From Dipteris shenzhenensis (lineage: Eukaryota; Polypodiophyta; Polypodiopsida; Gleicheniales), in assembly GCA_047967505.1 (NCBI GenBank), contig CM106541.1: a stretch of 64,000 nucleotides of DNA; one strand, 5' to 3'. Below are positions 31,010 to 44,400 of the stretch, piece by piece. The translations under genes were made by a program, and so were the position numbers. The stretch's first letter is position 1. Each line of letters opens with the position of its first letter. The notes beneath the pieces were generated by a model that ran no database searches, was not told the DNA's origin, and was given only the letters and a program-made list of their open reading frames with translations.

Positions 31010-31800
31010 TTGTGCTCCTTCAACTCAAGGTTCGGTCAATGCACAAGGGGCTCTGGGAGTTTGTGGAAGGGTATAAAAAGAAACCTGAACACCCTACGAA
31101 CCTAAAGAAGTGGACCAAGGATCAAGACCATGAGTTTCTTGAGGAGCTTATGGATTGGGAGGATCAAGACTCAAAGGCACACTCAATATGGCACACACCA
31201 TCAAATTGGAGGTTTCTCCAGTAGTGCAAGCCCTCGATAGTGCCTATGAGGTTCGTCCAAACAAGAATATCTTTATGTGAGGGAGTCAACAATGAGAGTT
31301 GTCACTCTTCAAGGGTAGCTTTACAATTTGGAGCTCCCTAGTGATAGTACGATGTATCCCTTCCTAATATAGGCTAAGGTTCTCCACGACTAGCTTTTGT
31401 TTATGGGAGCTGCTTTGGCATCTTTTCAATTAGCAGCATTGATTCTCACGAAGCTTCCATGAGCACATGACATGGTCTTTGATGCTGGGTCACGTCAAAC
31501 CAATTGGATTTTGATTACCTATGCTCGTTGTTGCTTGAGGAGTCATCAATTTTATTATCCCAAGGCAAGTTGCAGGTCACTCCAAGTGGCGACGAGGCCC
31601 TTATATCTTAGTACAAGGCTACGAAGAGTAAGAGAAGGTGCTACAAGTATGGCAAAATAGAGAATTTGGTGAAGTATTGCAAGTCCAAGGTAATTCATAG
31701 GATCAGGACTCATCGCCAAACTCAGACTAAGTAGGTGGTTCCAAGGTGGCAACAAGCAACAAAGACTATCAAGGACCACAAGATAGTACTAGCTATCTAA
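31010..31800 (+). pseudogene. gag: Copia gag remnant
   Basis: LWEFVEGYKKKPEHPTNLKKW...QDHEFLEELMDWEDQDSKA (31012-31224) is a Copia Gag sentence. After shifts, a decayed zinc knuckle RCYKYGKIENLVKYCKSK follows near 31638-31690 (second Cys is Tyr, His is Asn). No pol follows. A possible LTR lies at 32244-32760. Confidence 0.7.
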
Positions 31801-32243
31801 CATTAAGGTGTCTCCCCCATGGGTCGTAGCAAGAGAGGGCATGTGGGTGGGAGAGAGGTCTACTTCTAGCCCTAAGGAAGTGAGGTAACAGTGTGGAGCT
31901 CTGGACCAGATGAGTTCGAAGTTCATTGCTTGGGGTCACAATGGACGGATGAGTTCGAGTTTATTGTTTAGGGTTCCTGTGAGTGATGAGTTCACCACCG
32001 CCATAAGAATGTTGGGTACGGTGTGTTCCATAGCTCATATTACTCCATTGGGAACTCGGTGTGATTGGTTTGGGAATTCATAGTAGTGGACGACTCTTTT
32101 ATGGTTCGAGATGGCACTTCTTCGAGGATATAGGCTATCTGAAGCAATCTTCTCAAACACTTCCACAATGCTAGAGGGTCAAAATGGAGTCTTCATAAGC
32201 TTGCTTCTTCATATTATTTGTACACCATGAGTTGCAAAGAGGG

Positions 32244-32677
32244 TGTTAGAGTTTAGCATCTCATGTGTGCAGTTAGTGAGTGAGGGCTTCTATGTGGGTG
32301 CGCCGGCCCCTTTGAGGATCGTGTCACTATATGATTATGCATATTCATATGCTATTTTGCAGGCACATTGGCCCAAGTTGTAGGGTCCTGTAGCCCATAT
32401 TATATGGCAAGTAGGCCACTCTGTATGGCAAGCTACCTTGGCCACCCTTGGGGCCTAACTTAGGGCTAAACCTTGGTCAGGTTAATTTCCCAATATGTTG
32501 GGCCAATTGACCCAGCATGTGTCAATTGACTGACCCTAGGGTCGACCATGTGGCACCCCATGGATCAACCAACTGTAGGCCCTATTTATAGGGTCTATCC
32601 TCACACTGGTATTTGTACCTTTTAAAGCTTGTTTTCCTTCTCTATTTAGGTTTTCCCCTTATGTATATACAGTTTAT

Positions 32678-32722
<45 letters not shown>

Positions 32723-32760
32723 GTTGTATGCTTCTGTACTCACATCTCTCATAGGAGGAA
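32244..32760 (+). repeat. Possible LTR, unproven
   Basis: The region starts TGTTAGAGTTTAG and contains CTATTTATAGGG (32581) in a TATA position. It is followed by a transcript-leader-like (CT)n run. No partner copy or target duplication is visible, so this is a guess from composition. Confidence 0.25.
32681..32720 (+). repeat. (CT)n microsatellite
   Basis: Twenty CT units. Confidence 0.98.
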
Positions 32761-32829
32761 AGCTTGAGAGAGAAGCATAGTTTCTCAGATTCAAACCCAA
32801 TAGAAAGTGGCATACAAGGGAGCACATAT

Positions 32830-35800
32830 AAAGATGTGCAAGATTGGCGAAATATGCAAGATTAAATACTATGGGAATTCAATCTTATTATGTCAGAGCT
32901 TATTTTAATTTCCAGTCCTCTCAGCTTCATGAAGTGGAGGTTAGAATACCTCTCATTTAATATTCCTGTATTGAGGTTGCTAAAGTTTTTAAGCAACTTG
33001 AGGAACTACTGTGGGAGTTAAATGCACTTATTGCTACTAGGAGCAAAGGATAAAAAACATGAAGTTTATCTTCCCTCTTAGGTTGAGGCAGGAAATAATC
33101 AAGAAGCAAGTTGATCATGAGCAAAGTGAGACATTAATTCTCATGACAGAATGTCTTTCTAATTATTATTCTTGTGCTCACTACATGTAATGCAATGGCC
33201 ATAGAGGAGATGAGTGCATCGAGTGGCTCCAATGTGGCGATTGGTGTCTCTTTGTATGCAAACACAAATTCAAAAATGTAGCTTGTTGGGTAACCTTTCC
33301 TAAGTCATGTATAAAGAAATTGTATTTACCCACTAAAACATTCTCCTCCACCCCAACAGAAGGAAAAAATAAGCTCCCTGATAAAGGATCTTGAGAATCA
33401 AGAGGAGCGGTGACTCCTAGGTAATGCAAAATTAGCTCACAAATTGGGTTGCTCCACGATTTGTCGTGCAACCTACCAATTGGCCTATAGTGTGGACTAG
33501 CTCGGTGATTTATTTATAGCTAGCTTACTTGGAGGTTGATGGGACATCTATCCACTATTCCTATTGAAGGGATTCAATACACAAGGGAAGACTATCATGG
33601 AATGGCTCAAGACAAGATGGATGATTAGATCCCCAAAGGATGGGGTTCCTCAAGTAAGGGATCACTATTATGAAAAGAAGAGCAATACTCATATAAGTAT
33701 AAGCCTTTTTCCATCTAGCATTTTTTATGAGTTTAAATGTTATGGTTGTTAAAACTTTGGAACAAACATGCAAAGAAGACCACTTCTCATATAAGTAGAG
33801 CTCTCCAGAGAGTGTTTGCCTCAAACTCAAAGGTGGGATTGTTCCATCTAGCATGGCTAACAAATTAAAACTTTGGAAGAATTATGACATAATTCCATCA
33901 CCCAAGAATCTCAAGAGAGGTCCTACAATACCCTTGCAAGGCGAGTTGATTGCAAAATTACTCCTCTTAAGGCTTTGGAGTAGCCACCATGGATAGTGCC
34001 ATCACCCAAGAATCACAAGAGAGGTCTTGCAATACCCTTGTAAGATATGCATGAAGGGAGTTGTTGATATGGAAAAGTCCTATAGACCTTCAAGGGGAGG
34101 ATGTTTCTTTGTTTCATGTCCTCATAATTCTCTTACTCTCGGTACACAAAGCAGACTTGTCTCCCAAAGGAGGATATCTTCAAGGAAGAAGAGGGCAGAA
34201 TTAATAAGATATAATTCTACCTTGCTTGTAGATTAGCCTCATCATGCATAACACTTTCACAAATGAAGTTTCTACTAGCCTATTTGACCAAGGAAGAGGC
34301 AAAAATGCCAAGAGAATGTTTGGGAGTTTTTGGATCACTTTTAAGGACCAAAAAGATTGTACATTTTTTTGTAATTTTTGTAATGAGAATATAGTAGTAG
34401 TGACTCAATTATGCAGGTTTTATTATCAAAAAAATTGGTTGTTTTAAAAGAGATGCAAGGATTGTAAACTATGTTGTTGAGTTTTCTATGCAATGAGAAT
34501 ATAGTACTAGTGCGATTCTATATCTTTGTAATGAAAATAAGTGTTCACAAGTGTCCAGGGGCAGTGCCTCCTAATTTAGGAGTACTTTTGGATGCAAAAG
34601 AGAAATTAAACGGTTTTGTGAAGGTAAAAAGCTTTTAGGATGATCACTAGAAATGGCAACTTGAAACACATAGCAATTTAAAAGCTATACGTGGAAATTC
34701 ACAAAAGAGTTTCAATCCTCCACTACGACACTCCCTCTATGGTGGCAATGCTAATAAAGTAGTACATTTTAGGCTATAGATGTGATTTCAAACCCCCAAA
34801 AATGACATGGAAATTGAATTAAGACCACTTCTTTTTCTTACCGTGCGAGAGGGTATTCATAAGGTAAATTTCAACTTAAATGCAATTGGTCATCTATTGA
34901 TGTTTTTAAGAAATGATAGTTCAAAGTACAATGTTAATGAAAAGTTTTTGACTTTGCCCTTCCAAACAAAAGATAGATTAATCATAGGAAATATTTGATT
35001 AATCTTAAAATTGTATATGAGTGATTAAACATAATAAGTTTTCTAATAATTCTAACAAGTATCTTATTTGATTAATCTTAAAAGTAATTACCTAGTGATT
35101 AAACTACTAAGCAATTATCCCATCACACTTTAGTATTGAAAGTTATCTCATTACCAATCTATTTATCATCAGATCATAAGAAGTATTTATGGAAGCTTAG
35201 CAAATACTTGGAGTTTTCGCTAAACTTCGGTTTTAAAATTTAGCCAAAAAGACACATTACTAGAGTACTCATAATTTTCAAAGTTTTTTTAGTCCATTTT
35301 TTAATTTTGACTTTACACAAGTTTTTAATAGTATGTTATTTGTGAATATCCAATGCATCTAACCATAGTCATAAACAATTGTATTTGGCCATTGCACATT
35401 TTAAATAGTCAATGCAAGGTGTACTAACTGGCATAAACGAGCCACAAAATCAACAATGGTCATGCACATTCATATTATTTGTTACTAACATTGTTTGAGG
35501 ATATGATTTCACACTTTTAAGACTATGCTCATCTAGCCAGAATGGATTGCTATTGGGAAGCACTGATGATATAACTTCCATCTTGGTGTCTTGTAAGTAG
35601 ATGGGTGCAATTTGGTTCATTTGCCAAGTCACCAAATCATGGCAAGCATGGTTGTACATTAGTGGGTGATACCTACCCACAATGAAATAGTCCATTACAA
35701 GAGTCAAGACTTGTGAGCATATTTGTTAGTTCCAGCAAAATCTATGACTAATTACTACTAGCTTGGTACTCTAGACAAGGATCTTGTATCATACTAAAAA

Positions 35801-36725
35801 TATTTTGAGCATTAAAGAATCAAAGAAGCAATAGACTCTTCGCGGATTAGGCGAGTAATAGTGAACACGTCATGAATAGTGAAAGTGATGTATATTGTAA
35901 TTATACAATCATTAGAAATACACTTCAAGGAGGAGGGTACCCCATAAGAGAAGAGTACAAGGCATTTATACCTATGATTCATTCAAGTGATTACATTTGT
36001 TGTACTACATGCTCCCTAGATATTTTGTAAAAGATTCCTTATAGAAACACATATTGTAGATTGCAATGCAACATTAAAACAAGTCTCAAGCAAGATGAAA
36101 AGCTACTTCAAGATCTTTGGCTAAACACAAAGCAACAAGTGCCGTCTGATGAAATGGAAGGGGACTCACATAAGCTCTTAAAGTAATACTTTGGGCAACA
36201 CAATTACATTACAAGAAGAAGGGCTAGACAAGGATTATTGCATAAGTTTTTCTCTCAGTGCACCATAGCAAGAATAGAGGAGATTTCATCACACTTATGT
36301 CGAGAAAAGGGAAGGCCTATACTTCATGGATTGGTAACATGAGGGAGAGATGCTTGGATGAAGCATTTTTTCTTGCTTATAATCCTTATTTGGAGGTGTG
36401 AAAGAAGTTAGGATTGAGATGAGATCCATTATATTTTAGGGAAAAACACTTGAAAGGATCAATAAGTGCATGATTGAGGGTGTTCTTGGCATCCCTCTAC
36501 AATGTCATACATTCACTAGTGGAAGAAAGAAGGCATATTCCAATAGAACTTAAGCTTGGAATTCTCAAGTGATGGTGAAATATAGATTCAAGGAAGGAGG
36601 GGACAAGACACAACACAAATCTTTTTCAATAATAACAAAGCAATGCAAACACAATGCACACAAATCAATAGTTATGCTAATGTACCAAGAAACAAAGATA
36701 GATTACTTTACATACAATTTCTTTT
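32830..36725. other. No gene seen
   Basis: AT-rich with short ORFs. One spaced direct repeat: CACCCAAGAATCTCAAGAGAG (33900) and CACCCAAGAATCACAAGAGAG (about 34002), about 102 bp apart, each followed by CAATACCCTTG. Nothing recognisable otherwise. Confidence 0.5.
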
Positions 36726-36799
36726 GTAATGTCTCTTCCACACTTGCATGATCTGGTGCAAATAAAGGAGTACTTTGGAGAGGGAGCTCTCTATGAAGA

Positions 36800-37449
36800 A
36801 AAGAACTCCATATAGAAAAGAGTAGAAAAGATACGACCATGGAGGTAGGAAACTCCACAGAGATGATGGAGGAGAAAAAAACAATTAGTCTAGCACAAGA
36901 GAAATAGGAAAAGTTGGAAGATATCCTGCTAAAGTAGCAGGAAATTGAGATCAATATGAAGTCCGCACTTGGAAACAATGGGGCAAAAGATACCTATGGC
37001 AAGCTAAGATATCTGTTGGATGCTTTGGATAGAAATCTTAGCAAGCTTCCCACTGCAATAAGGCTAAGACATATAGTTGACAGTTCTTAATTTAAAAGTA
37101 AGGCAGAATAGATTCAAAAGCTCAATTTAGATTGCAATTTATTGGAAACTAAGAAAGATAGACTCAAGAAAAAGATAAAAATTTTGCTTGAAAGCTCTAG
37201 AGGGAGGAAAAAGGAGTTAGAAAGTGAAAGAGAGAGGTTATTGTGGACAAAAAGGTAAAAGACCTGGATGTTGACAATTTGGGTGATTGGCAATCTAAGT
37301 TCAGGAAAATTGAAGCTGAATTTTGTATCAAACAAGATTCATGCAAGCAAAACCTCAATGCTTGCAATTTGGTTGGAAGGATGAAAATCAAAGAAATAAA
37401 ATTGAAAGATAAAGAGGTAGAGCTACTAAAGTTGAGAGTTGTACATTAA
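36800..37449 (+). other. Decayed Lys/Glu-rich, coiled-coil-like coding sequence
   Basis: The plus strand gives charged, Leu-spaced segments in shifting frames, for example EMMEEKKTISLAQE, KKDRLKKKIKILLESS and (37243-37449) KIEAEFCIKQDSCKQNLNACN...KLKDKEVELLKL. This looks like an old coding region for a coiled coil. No family recognised. Confidence 0.3.
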
Positions 37450-39870
37450 CTCATCACTCTTAAGACAAAAATGCATAAACGAGCTTAAAAATTCTAGCCA
37501 CTACGAGGTTAATGGGTAAAACATGGGGATAGTTGAAGGTGGTAGAAAAAGAGAACAAAAGATGCAATTGGTACATAAGGGGCGAGAGTGGATAAACTTA
37601 TTACGAGGAAGGTGGTAGGATGTGGCTATTGAAGAGATAGATGAATTTGATGATTTGGAGGCAAACAGAGCAACCAAGAAAGGATGAAGATGAACTCTAT
37701 ATTGACATTTTGCAAGATCTCTTAGATGATGGAGGTACTCATAGAGTGAAAATACATACATAGAAAGCTTCTATGATTGATTGATTGGGGCAATAGAGAT
37801 ATGGATACAATGGATGGATAAAGCATGAAGGGTGTGGCTATGGACGGAAAAGATTTACATTGATTGTTGCAATGAGATGGTACGATTCTCAACTGCGCAG
37901 GGCAACGGCTATGGCAATGGAAGAGGAAAGCTTTACAAATAGGCTATGGTTATGGTGGAGAAGGAGCTTGAGATGTTATGGCTATAGTAGATGAGGAGCT
38001 TCATCAGCGACATGATTAAATAATATGTGGGTTGTGTGTGTATGTGTTGATTGATAAGTTCTCTGCTTATATGATTGAATTGATATACTATCATAGCATT
38101 ACTTTGTTTCCCTACTAGCAGTAAGGAACAATTACTTTTCCATTCTAGAGGAAGCCTCCGTTTTGTTTATTACTCAAAGATATTGGCATACTATGATCTT
38201 GGAGGAAGATACAAATGTTGCATAAAGTGATCATGAATCAAGAAGTTTGGGATAGATTGTGCTCTTGCCTCTCATTAATTGATTGGCTTGATCATGCATA
38301 TAGGAAGTGTTCCTTTAGTCTAGCTAGTAGAGTCGGTTGGCCCCTTATTTAAATCTAGTTTTCTCAATAACCAATGGAAGAAATAGAATGTACTAACAGG
38401 AAAGGGAATAATATGTGAAATCGCATACTTTTGTTAAGCACATCTTTTATGATAGTTCTTCTACACTTGGATTAGTAGGGCCTCCTAAAATGTCACTCCA
38501 ATGAAATTATGTTTCTAAGGCAAGGGAGCAATAGTGAAATCATCTACTTTGTTAAGCACAACTTTTTTATGATCCCTCTAAAATTGAATTGGAAAGGCTT
38601 CAACCTTTTGTACCACTCCAAAGAAATAGCTTTCATCTAGGGAGATATAGCCTTGTGTTTATTGTGATTTAATACTCGATACAACTCATGATAAAATTTA
38701 TAAGACTATGCTTCACTCTTTCTTACAAAAAACCATGCCAAAGATTTCATATTGAAAATCTGATGGATAAGTTTGTCGACTCACCTACATCCATCCACAA
38801 AAATAGACATGTTAGAACATGCATAGGACTGCAAGCTTCAATACCAATGCATAATTATTATCCAAATCCATCCATTTAGACTTGAAAAATCCAAAGTTTG
38901 CAATCATAGTTCTCAAAATTCTCGGTATTTCAACTAAAAATACGAAGATTTTGTAAGAAATTCCCAAGTGTAGAAAACTTAACAAAATTTGTCCAAAGGG
39001 AATTCCTTTCTTTGCTTCAATAATGAATTAAGGCTAAGGGGATAACTAAGAAATAGATAATTATGAAAAGGCTCAAATCTATGCACCATAAATATCATTA
39101 GCCTTAAAGTCTCCTTCCGTAATGCCTTCTCATTTCTACAAAAGAAGACAAAGCAAAAATTAATAATACCACCCAAAAAATACACGTTCGATACATCTTT
39201 GTACTTAATCACCCCGTTTGAATGTGTGCTTTGGTGGTACTGTGCTAAGTTTTATCAGAATCGATTAATCATCAACAATTCCACAATATCCTAAATAATG
39301 AAGTCATAATTGCTTAGTATGTAAGTATATCAAAGGGAAGGGATGAGAAAATCCGTTGGGTGTGCCATTGAAGGCGTTTCTCCATTATTATCAATTTTAT
39401 GGGGTTGTAATTTGTAAAACGGCTCATAAGAATAGTATGAAAACAAATGTTAAATGAACCCTCAGCAGCTGGCACCATGTTCAGAATTAGCAAGCCAATC
39501 ACAGGCTTCAATGTATATTAAGCTAATGATTATAACGAAAGGATGAGGATAGGCCCTACTAAGAGGACTTACATTTTGTCCATAAAACTACAGGGGTCCT
39601 CAAAGGTTCTCTTGAAGATGTAGTACTTAAATGGGCCAACAACTATCATGTAGAGTCTTCTTCTTAATGCAACAAAGAGATAGTACATGCTTTTCAACAT
39701 ATATATAGCCAAGGGGCTTTGTATCTTAACCTTGTAGAAAAAGCTAAAAAATCATGAAAAGAGTCACCAAATCTGGGTGTTTCGATACAGTGCATTCCAT
39801 CAAAATGAAAAATTCAAAGTGGGACTTTTGCTCTTGCAATATCTCTCTCGATATAGGTAGGATACTACGC
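37450..39870. other. No gene seen
   Basis: AT-rich non-coding DNA with only short ORFs and no repeat that I can define. Confidence 0.5.
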
Positions 39871-39878
39871 AGTTCCTT

Positions 39879-40024
39879 CTAACCTTCCATAGTATACAAA
39901 CAAGATTTGTCCAAGTCATCCCTTCTGTGATATATGGCTTCAAGTCTAACCTTCTATATCTAACCTTCTATATTATACAAACAAGATCTATCCAAGTCAT
40001 CCCTTCTGTGATATATGGCTTCAG
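39879..40024 (+). repeat. 81-bp tandem duplication
   Basis: CTAACCTTCCATAGTATAC...GATATATGGCTTCA (39879) is repeated from 39960 with a few substitutions. Confidence 0.88.
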
Positions 40025-40442
40025 GTCACATCAAACAAGAGCCATATCACAAAAAAGCAAATAGACCGGATATATCCCATGGCAAAGAAGAATCCTCTAA
40101 CAATTTGCAAATATGTTAATTCTCTCTTGTGAAACATAAGCATTTATAATCTAGTAGTTCCTAGCATTGAACAACATAAGTACTAGTTCGTTTATCACAA
40201 TCTACACTTGCAGACATTCCAAGAAGTATAGATCTCAGTCATTTTCCTACCAATGCAAAATAGCATCGATATGTCAATCATGTATTTGTAAAAGTGAAGT
40301 TAGATAATGTTCGGCTATGAATCAATAATCTCCATAGTCAAGAAGAAGGCAGAAATGTAGAAATACCATAGCTAAACAAGGTCACTTTCTACCACAAAAT
40401 TAAATCAAAGAATTTCGACCTCTTAACGAATAGTTCCTCAAA

Positions 40443-40656
40443 AACTTGTGATGAATGGAGGTTATTGCGATGAATGGAGGTTATTGCGTGCATGACACGG
40501 GACAAAACAATGGGCGTAAAATCCCTTGAGTGTTGCAGTTACAATGTGAGAGCTCTGTAACATGCTCTTTCCATATAGCTACAAAATGGGTTAAACAAGA
40601 GCAGGTATAGCGAGTAAAATGGGTTAAAAAAGAGTAGGTATAGCAAGTAAAATGTT
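40443..40656 (+). repeat. Two short tandem duplications
   Basis: GATGAATGGAGGTTATTGC occurs twice in a row at about 40451-40489. A 35-bp unit AATGGGTTAAACAAGAGCAG...CGAGTAA is doubled at about 40586-40653. Confidence 0.75.
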
Positions 40657-41374
40657 TTTAGAATAGCATGATGACTCATAAGAGGTTATGCTACTCCCAA
40701 TCGTATTTCAATAGAAAACATTTTGAGTAGCATCAAACCCCACTCAATGTAATGAATCCTCAATGCACATACATTCGGCCTCAGGATATCCAAGGGAGAT
40801 GGTGTTTGTCTTTTCCACACGTAGATCCACCATCGCTCCATCTCCTGCAAGTGAAGGCAATGTTCTACGAGGAACTCTGCTCATGACTCAAACCCGATCC
40901 CTTTTCCTCACTAACAAATGGCATATCCTCCAAGGGGCCTTGCCAACATCGAACCTTTCTGGCAGGTAAAGCAAGCTAGGCAAAGCTAGACACCTGCCTT
41001 GTCAGGGATTTTGAAATATTCCTTGAGACCACCACCCTCTTCCTCCAAGGCTCTGTCACTTGCTTCGCTTGCATCCTAGTACCACTTGCCTCTTCCTTGT
41101 ATCACCGTCTCCCTCTCTGATAACTTCATTTATGTGAGAAGGAAACATCATTGTCAAGGTACCTAGAGAATGATCTGTTTCGGGGCATTTGCTTCCGATT
41201 TAGATGAAGAAGCATCATAATTTAAAGAAACCCAATTTTTTTTGCATGGGTTGTTTTTGACACATTTTTCCTCTATTCTTAGCTCTATCATCGCTCGCTA
41301 TAGTACTAGCACTATTGGAGAGAGTTGCGATGACAGATTGGTAGCTTTTTTTAATTGAGAGTCTCGTGAATCGT

Positions 41375-41465
41375 GTATAGAATGAAAGAGTGAATTGGCA
41401 GTATACTTTGCTTAATTGGGTATAGAATGAAAGAGTGAATTGGCAATACACTTCGCTTAATTGGG
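41375..41465 (+). repeat. 45-bp tandem duplication
   Basis: GTATAGAATGAAAGAG...TTGCTTAATTGG (41375-41419) is repeated at 41420-41465 with three substitutions or so. Confidence 0.9.
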
Positions 41466-41469
41466 AACT

Positions 41470-44400
41470 TCAGACAATATGTATTAAGCTTACCTTATGT
41501 TTAGTCTTTGACGATTCTAACAAAAGCCCAACTAACATTGACAATGAATAGAGTACTTGGGGGCTTATGTCATGGAGGGGGAAAAGGAGGGAAATAATGA
41601 TGGCTATTTTGGATGCTTTTCCCTTTGAAGAGTATAATTTGGATGTTTTTCCTATGATGCATGACATAATGACCCAAGGGAAAATGAGACATGCTATAAA
41701 GGAAATGTCACATCCATGGTTCCTTGGCCAGCACTAGAGCACTTTTTCAAACCCCGAAATCCTATAAAGCCATGTGGCACATTCTGAAGCATTAGATGTC
41801 ACATCTGAAAACAACCTCACATCTAAAAAACAACCTCCTTGCTCTGAAATTCCAAAGACAACATAGAGGGTTGCCTAACGCAATATTAGATGAGGATAGA
41901 AGATTTCAGATGCTTAAAGGATCCTTTCCTCTCGCATGGTTTCTAACACAGTAGAAACAAGTAAAAAGGAGTTGGGGGAGGCAGAGTAGATAACTTGTTA
42001 CTGAAGCTATGGAGGGCCTCCCTATTGCCCAGCCACAAAACAAGATCGCGTCACGAAATAAATTGCATCTAGTGGTAATCAATTTAGCTGCGCTGTGAAG
42101 CAACAAGAAGAATTTCATGAAACTAAGTGCATCTAGTGCCACTCAATTTAGCTCAGCTGCTACTGCTGCGAAGCAACAAGAATAAGTTAAAAAGTGCGCG
42201 TCAAGTAATTTCATCTATTGGAACTCAATTTAGATAGGTTTGGAGGGCCTGTTGTTTACATAGCTGCGAAGCATAGAGCATGTTAGTGAATTGAAGGTGC
42301 CAACAAACCAAGTTCTATGATGGCCCTGTAGTCTACTGCGATTGGTTTCATCCTCTCTTCCATCCATCCTCATCGCATCACTTTAGAGGCTTCGCATTCT
42401 ACTACGACTAGTTTCATCCTCTCTTCCTACTATCAATATTTATTTGAGCCAACATTGTACTGTGCTTGAAGATATATTTGCATATCGTCAACTTTCTCCC
42501 TCATTCCCTCGAAACTGGCTTGGATTTCCCTTGTCAAACTTTCAATCACGCTGAACAACAGGTCGAACTGGCACTCCTAATCTGGCCTTGTAGTATCTTC
42601 TAGTTGCTTCTTCTCACCCCCATAACTTTTATCATCCTTGCTCTCATGCTGAGGGCTCCTAGATTTCCAGGGGATCTAGCTTCCCGAGGGGGACGCTCTA
42701 GACCTTAATTGATCTGTGGCAACCTTATTCACTTTGCTTCACACGCTATCAGCAACCGCGAATCTCGATTAGAGCATTACTAGAGATTGTAGATGAGAAG
42801 CCATGCTAAGAGGTTTGCACATAAACTTTGATTCACTAGTTGTTCATGGAGGATACTTTTTCTTATTGATCCATAGTTCTTGTTGATGTGCTCCTTTGAG
42901 AATTTGCAAGCCATCCAGTCACCTTTAGTCTCATGATGAATGTCAAGCCTTAAGAGTTGTATTCGTTGGTATTTTACAAGCCATACAATTATATTCTTGT
43001 TGAAACATGAATCTCCAAACATTGCAGTTCCACCATAGACCCACACAAATAAGAAGAAAACTTGCTAGGACTGGACAATTGCAGGAACTCGCAAACCTTG
43101 TTGAAATTTAGCAAAGTTGGCATTGCTCTAGCTTCTGTGCGACTTGCGAACGTGTCTACCTATAGGAATAGGATGACTTTTACTGATTCGTCTAAAATTG
43201 TCAATCAAGACAAAAACATCTTCTTGGCATTCACGATTGTAATAGCTTCACAAAAGATGCCAGACTGTGCCAATTAAGATGCTTCTAAACGTAAACAATC
43301 ATGAGCTACAAAGAAACCCACTTGTGATAGAGCAATGCTTGAATCTTAGGAGCATGCATCAATTTGACTACAATTGTTTCAATATCAGATTGTTCGCTTG
43401 TAGCAAATTGTTGAAAAATGGAAGTCAATATCCCAATCCCACACTGAACACTTACTGCTTGTCTCTCAATGTATCTTGCTACACACTAGTTCAAGTATCT
43501 ATGGATGCTCTTCTTTGTTTTTGAGTTCTCTTCCTTCTATTGCTTGCCATGGAGTAACGGTGTTATCTCTACTTATGTTTCATTAGGGAGGTTAAATGTT
43601 TACTCTGTATTCTCTCTGGAATTATAGAACAACTTCAAACACACATGTTTGTATTATGTTCCCTTTAAGTACCTAGATCAACGATGTTCGTGCCTCCAAA
43701 TTGTTTGCATTTGCCTTGTTTGACACAAAAGCAATCTTTATCATTTCAATGTTTTTCATTATCTAGCTCTCTTTGATCACAACCTTTTAATCTCTGGTAT
43801 TGTTGAGGATGGAATTGGTGTCTTGCCACTCATATAGTAGTTACCATACATGCTAGAGTTACCATGTGTGATCATCATGCTAGAGTTACCATACATTTTA
43901 TGAGTTGCTCCAAGGAAGGATTGCTGTAGGGCTACCTTGAGAATCAATTGCATTGCATGGTTGATGCATAGAGGACTATTGCAAGAGGCTAGAGGACAAT
44001 ATGCAAGAGGCTATTCACTAGCAAGGGAGTGAGAAAATGTGTGCCAATGAAGGGGGGGAGGTATGTTTCAATTCTCCCCCTTAGAATTTTGGGGACTGCA
44101 TGGGAGCTAGAGTTCCTACAATGACAAGTGGAGCCATGGTTCATGCATGTTTCCCCCCACAAGCTACCATGTGCCCCCTTGGCATTTGGTGGGTTAAATG
44201 GAGACAATTAGTGGTGTGGGGGAAGAGTACAGGAAATGCGGAGGGAAGGGGGACATGCATCCGTGCAACGGGTGGGCTGAGAGGCAAGGATTGTGCACGG
44301 TTCATGCAAGACTGTCCCCACAGCTTGCCATGTGCTCTCTACCACCTTCGTGAGTTACCACATGTCATGATGACTGCCACCACAAGATGCCCCATCAAAA

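Noticed and set aside
37114-37391. Minus-strand Phe/Ser/Leu-rich ORFs near 37.2 kb
   Set aside because: Complement of the Lys/Glu-rich decayed coding strand. Typical antisense artefact.
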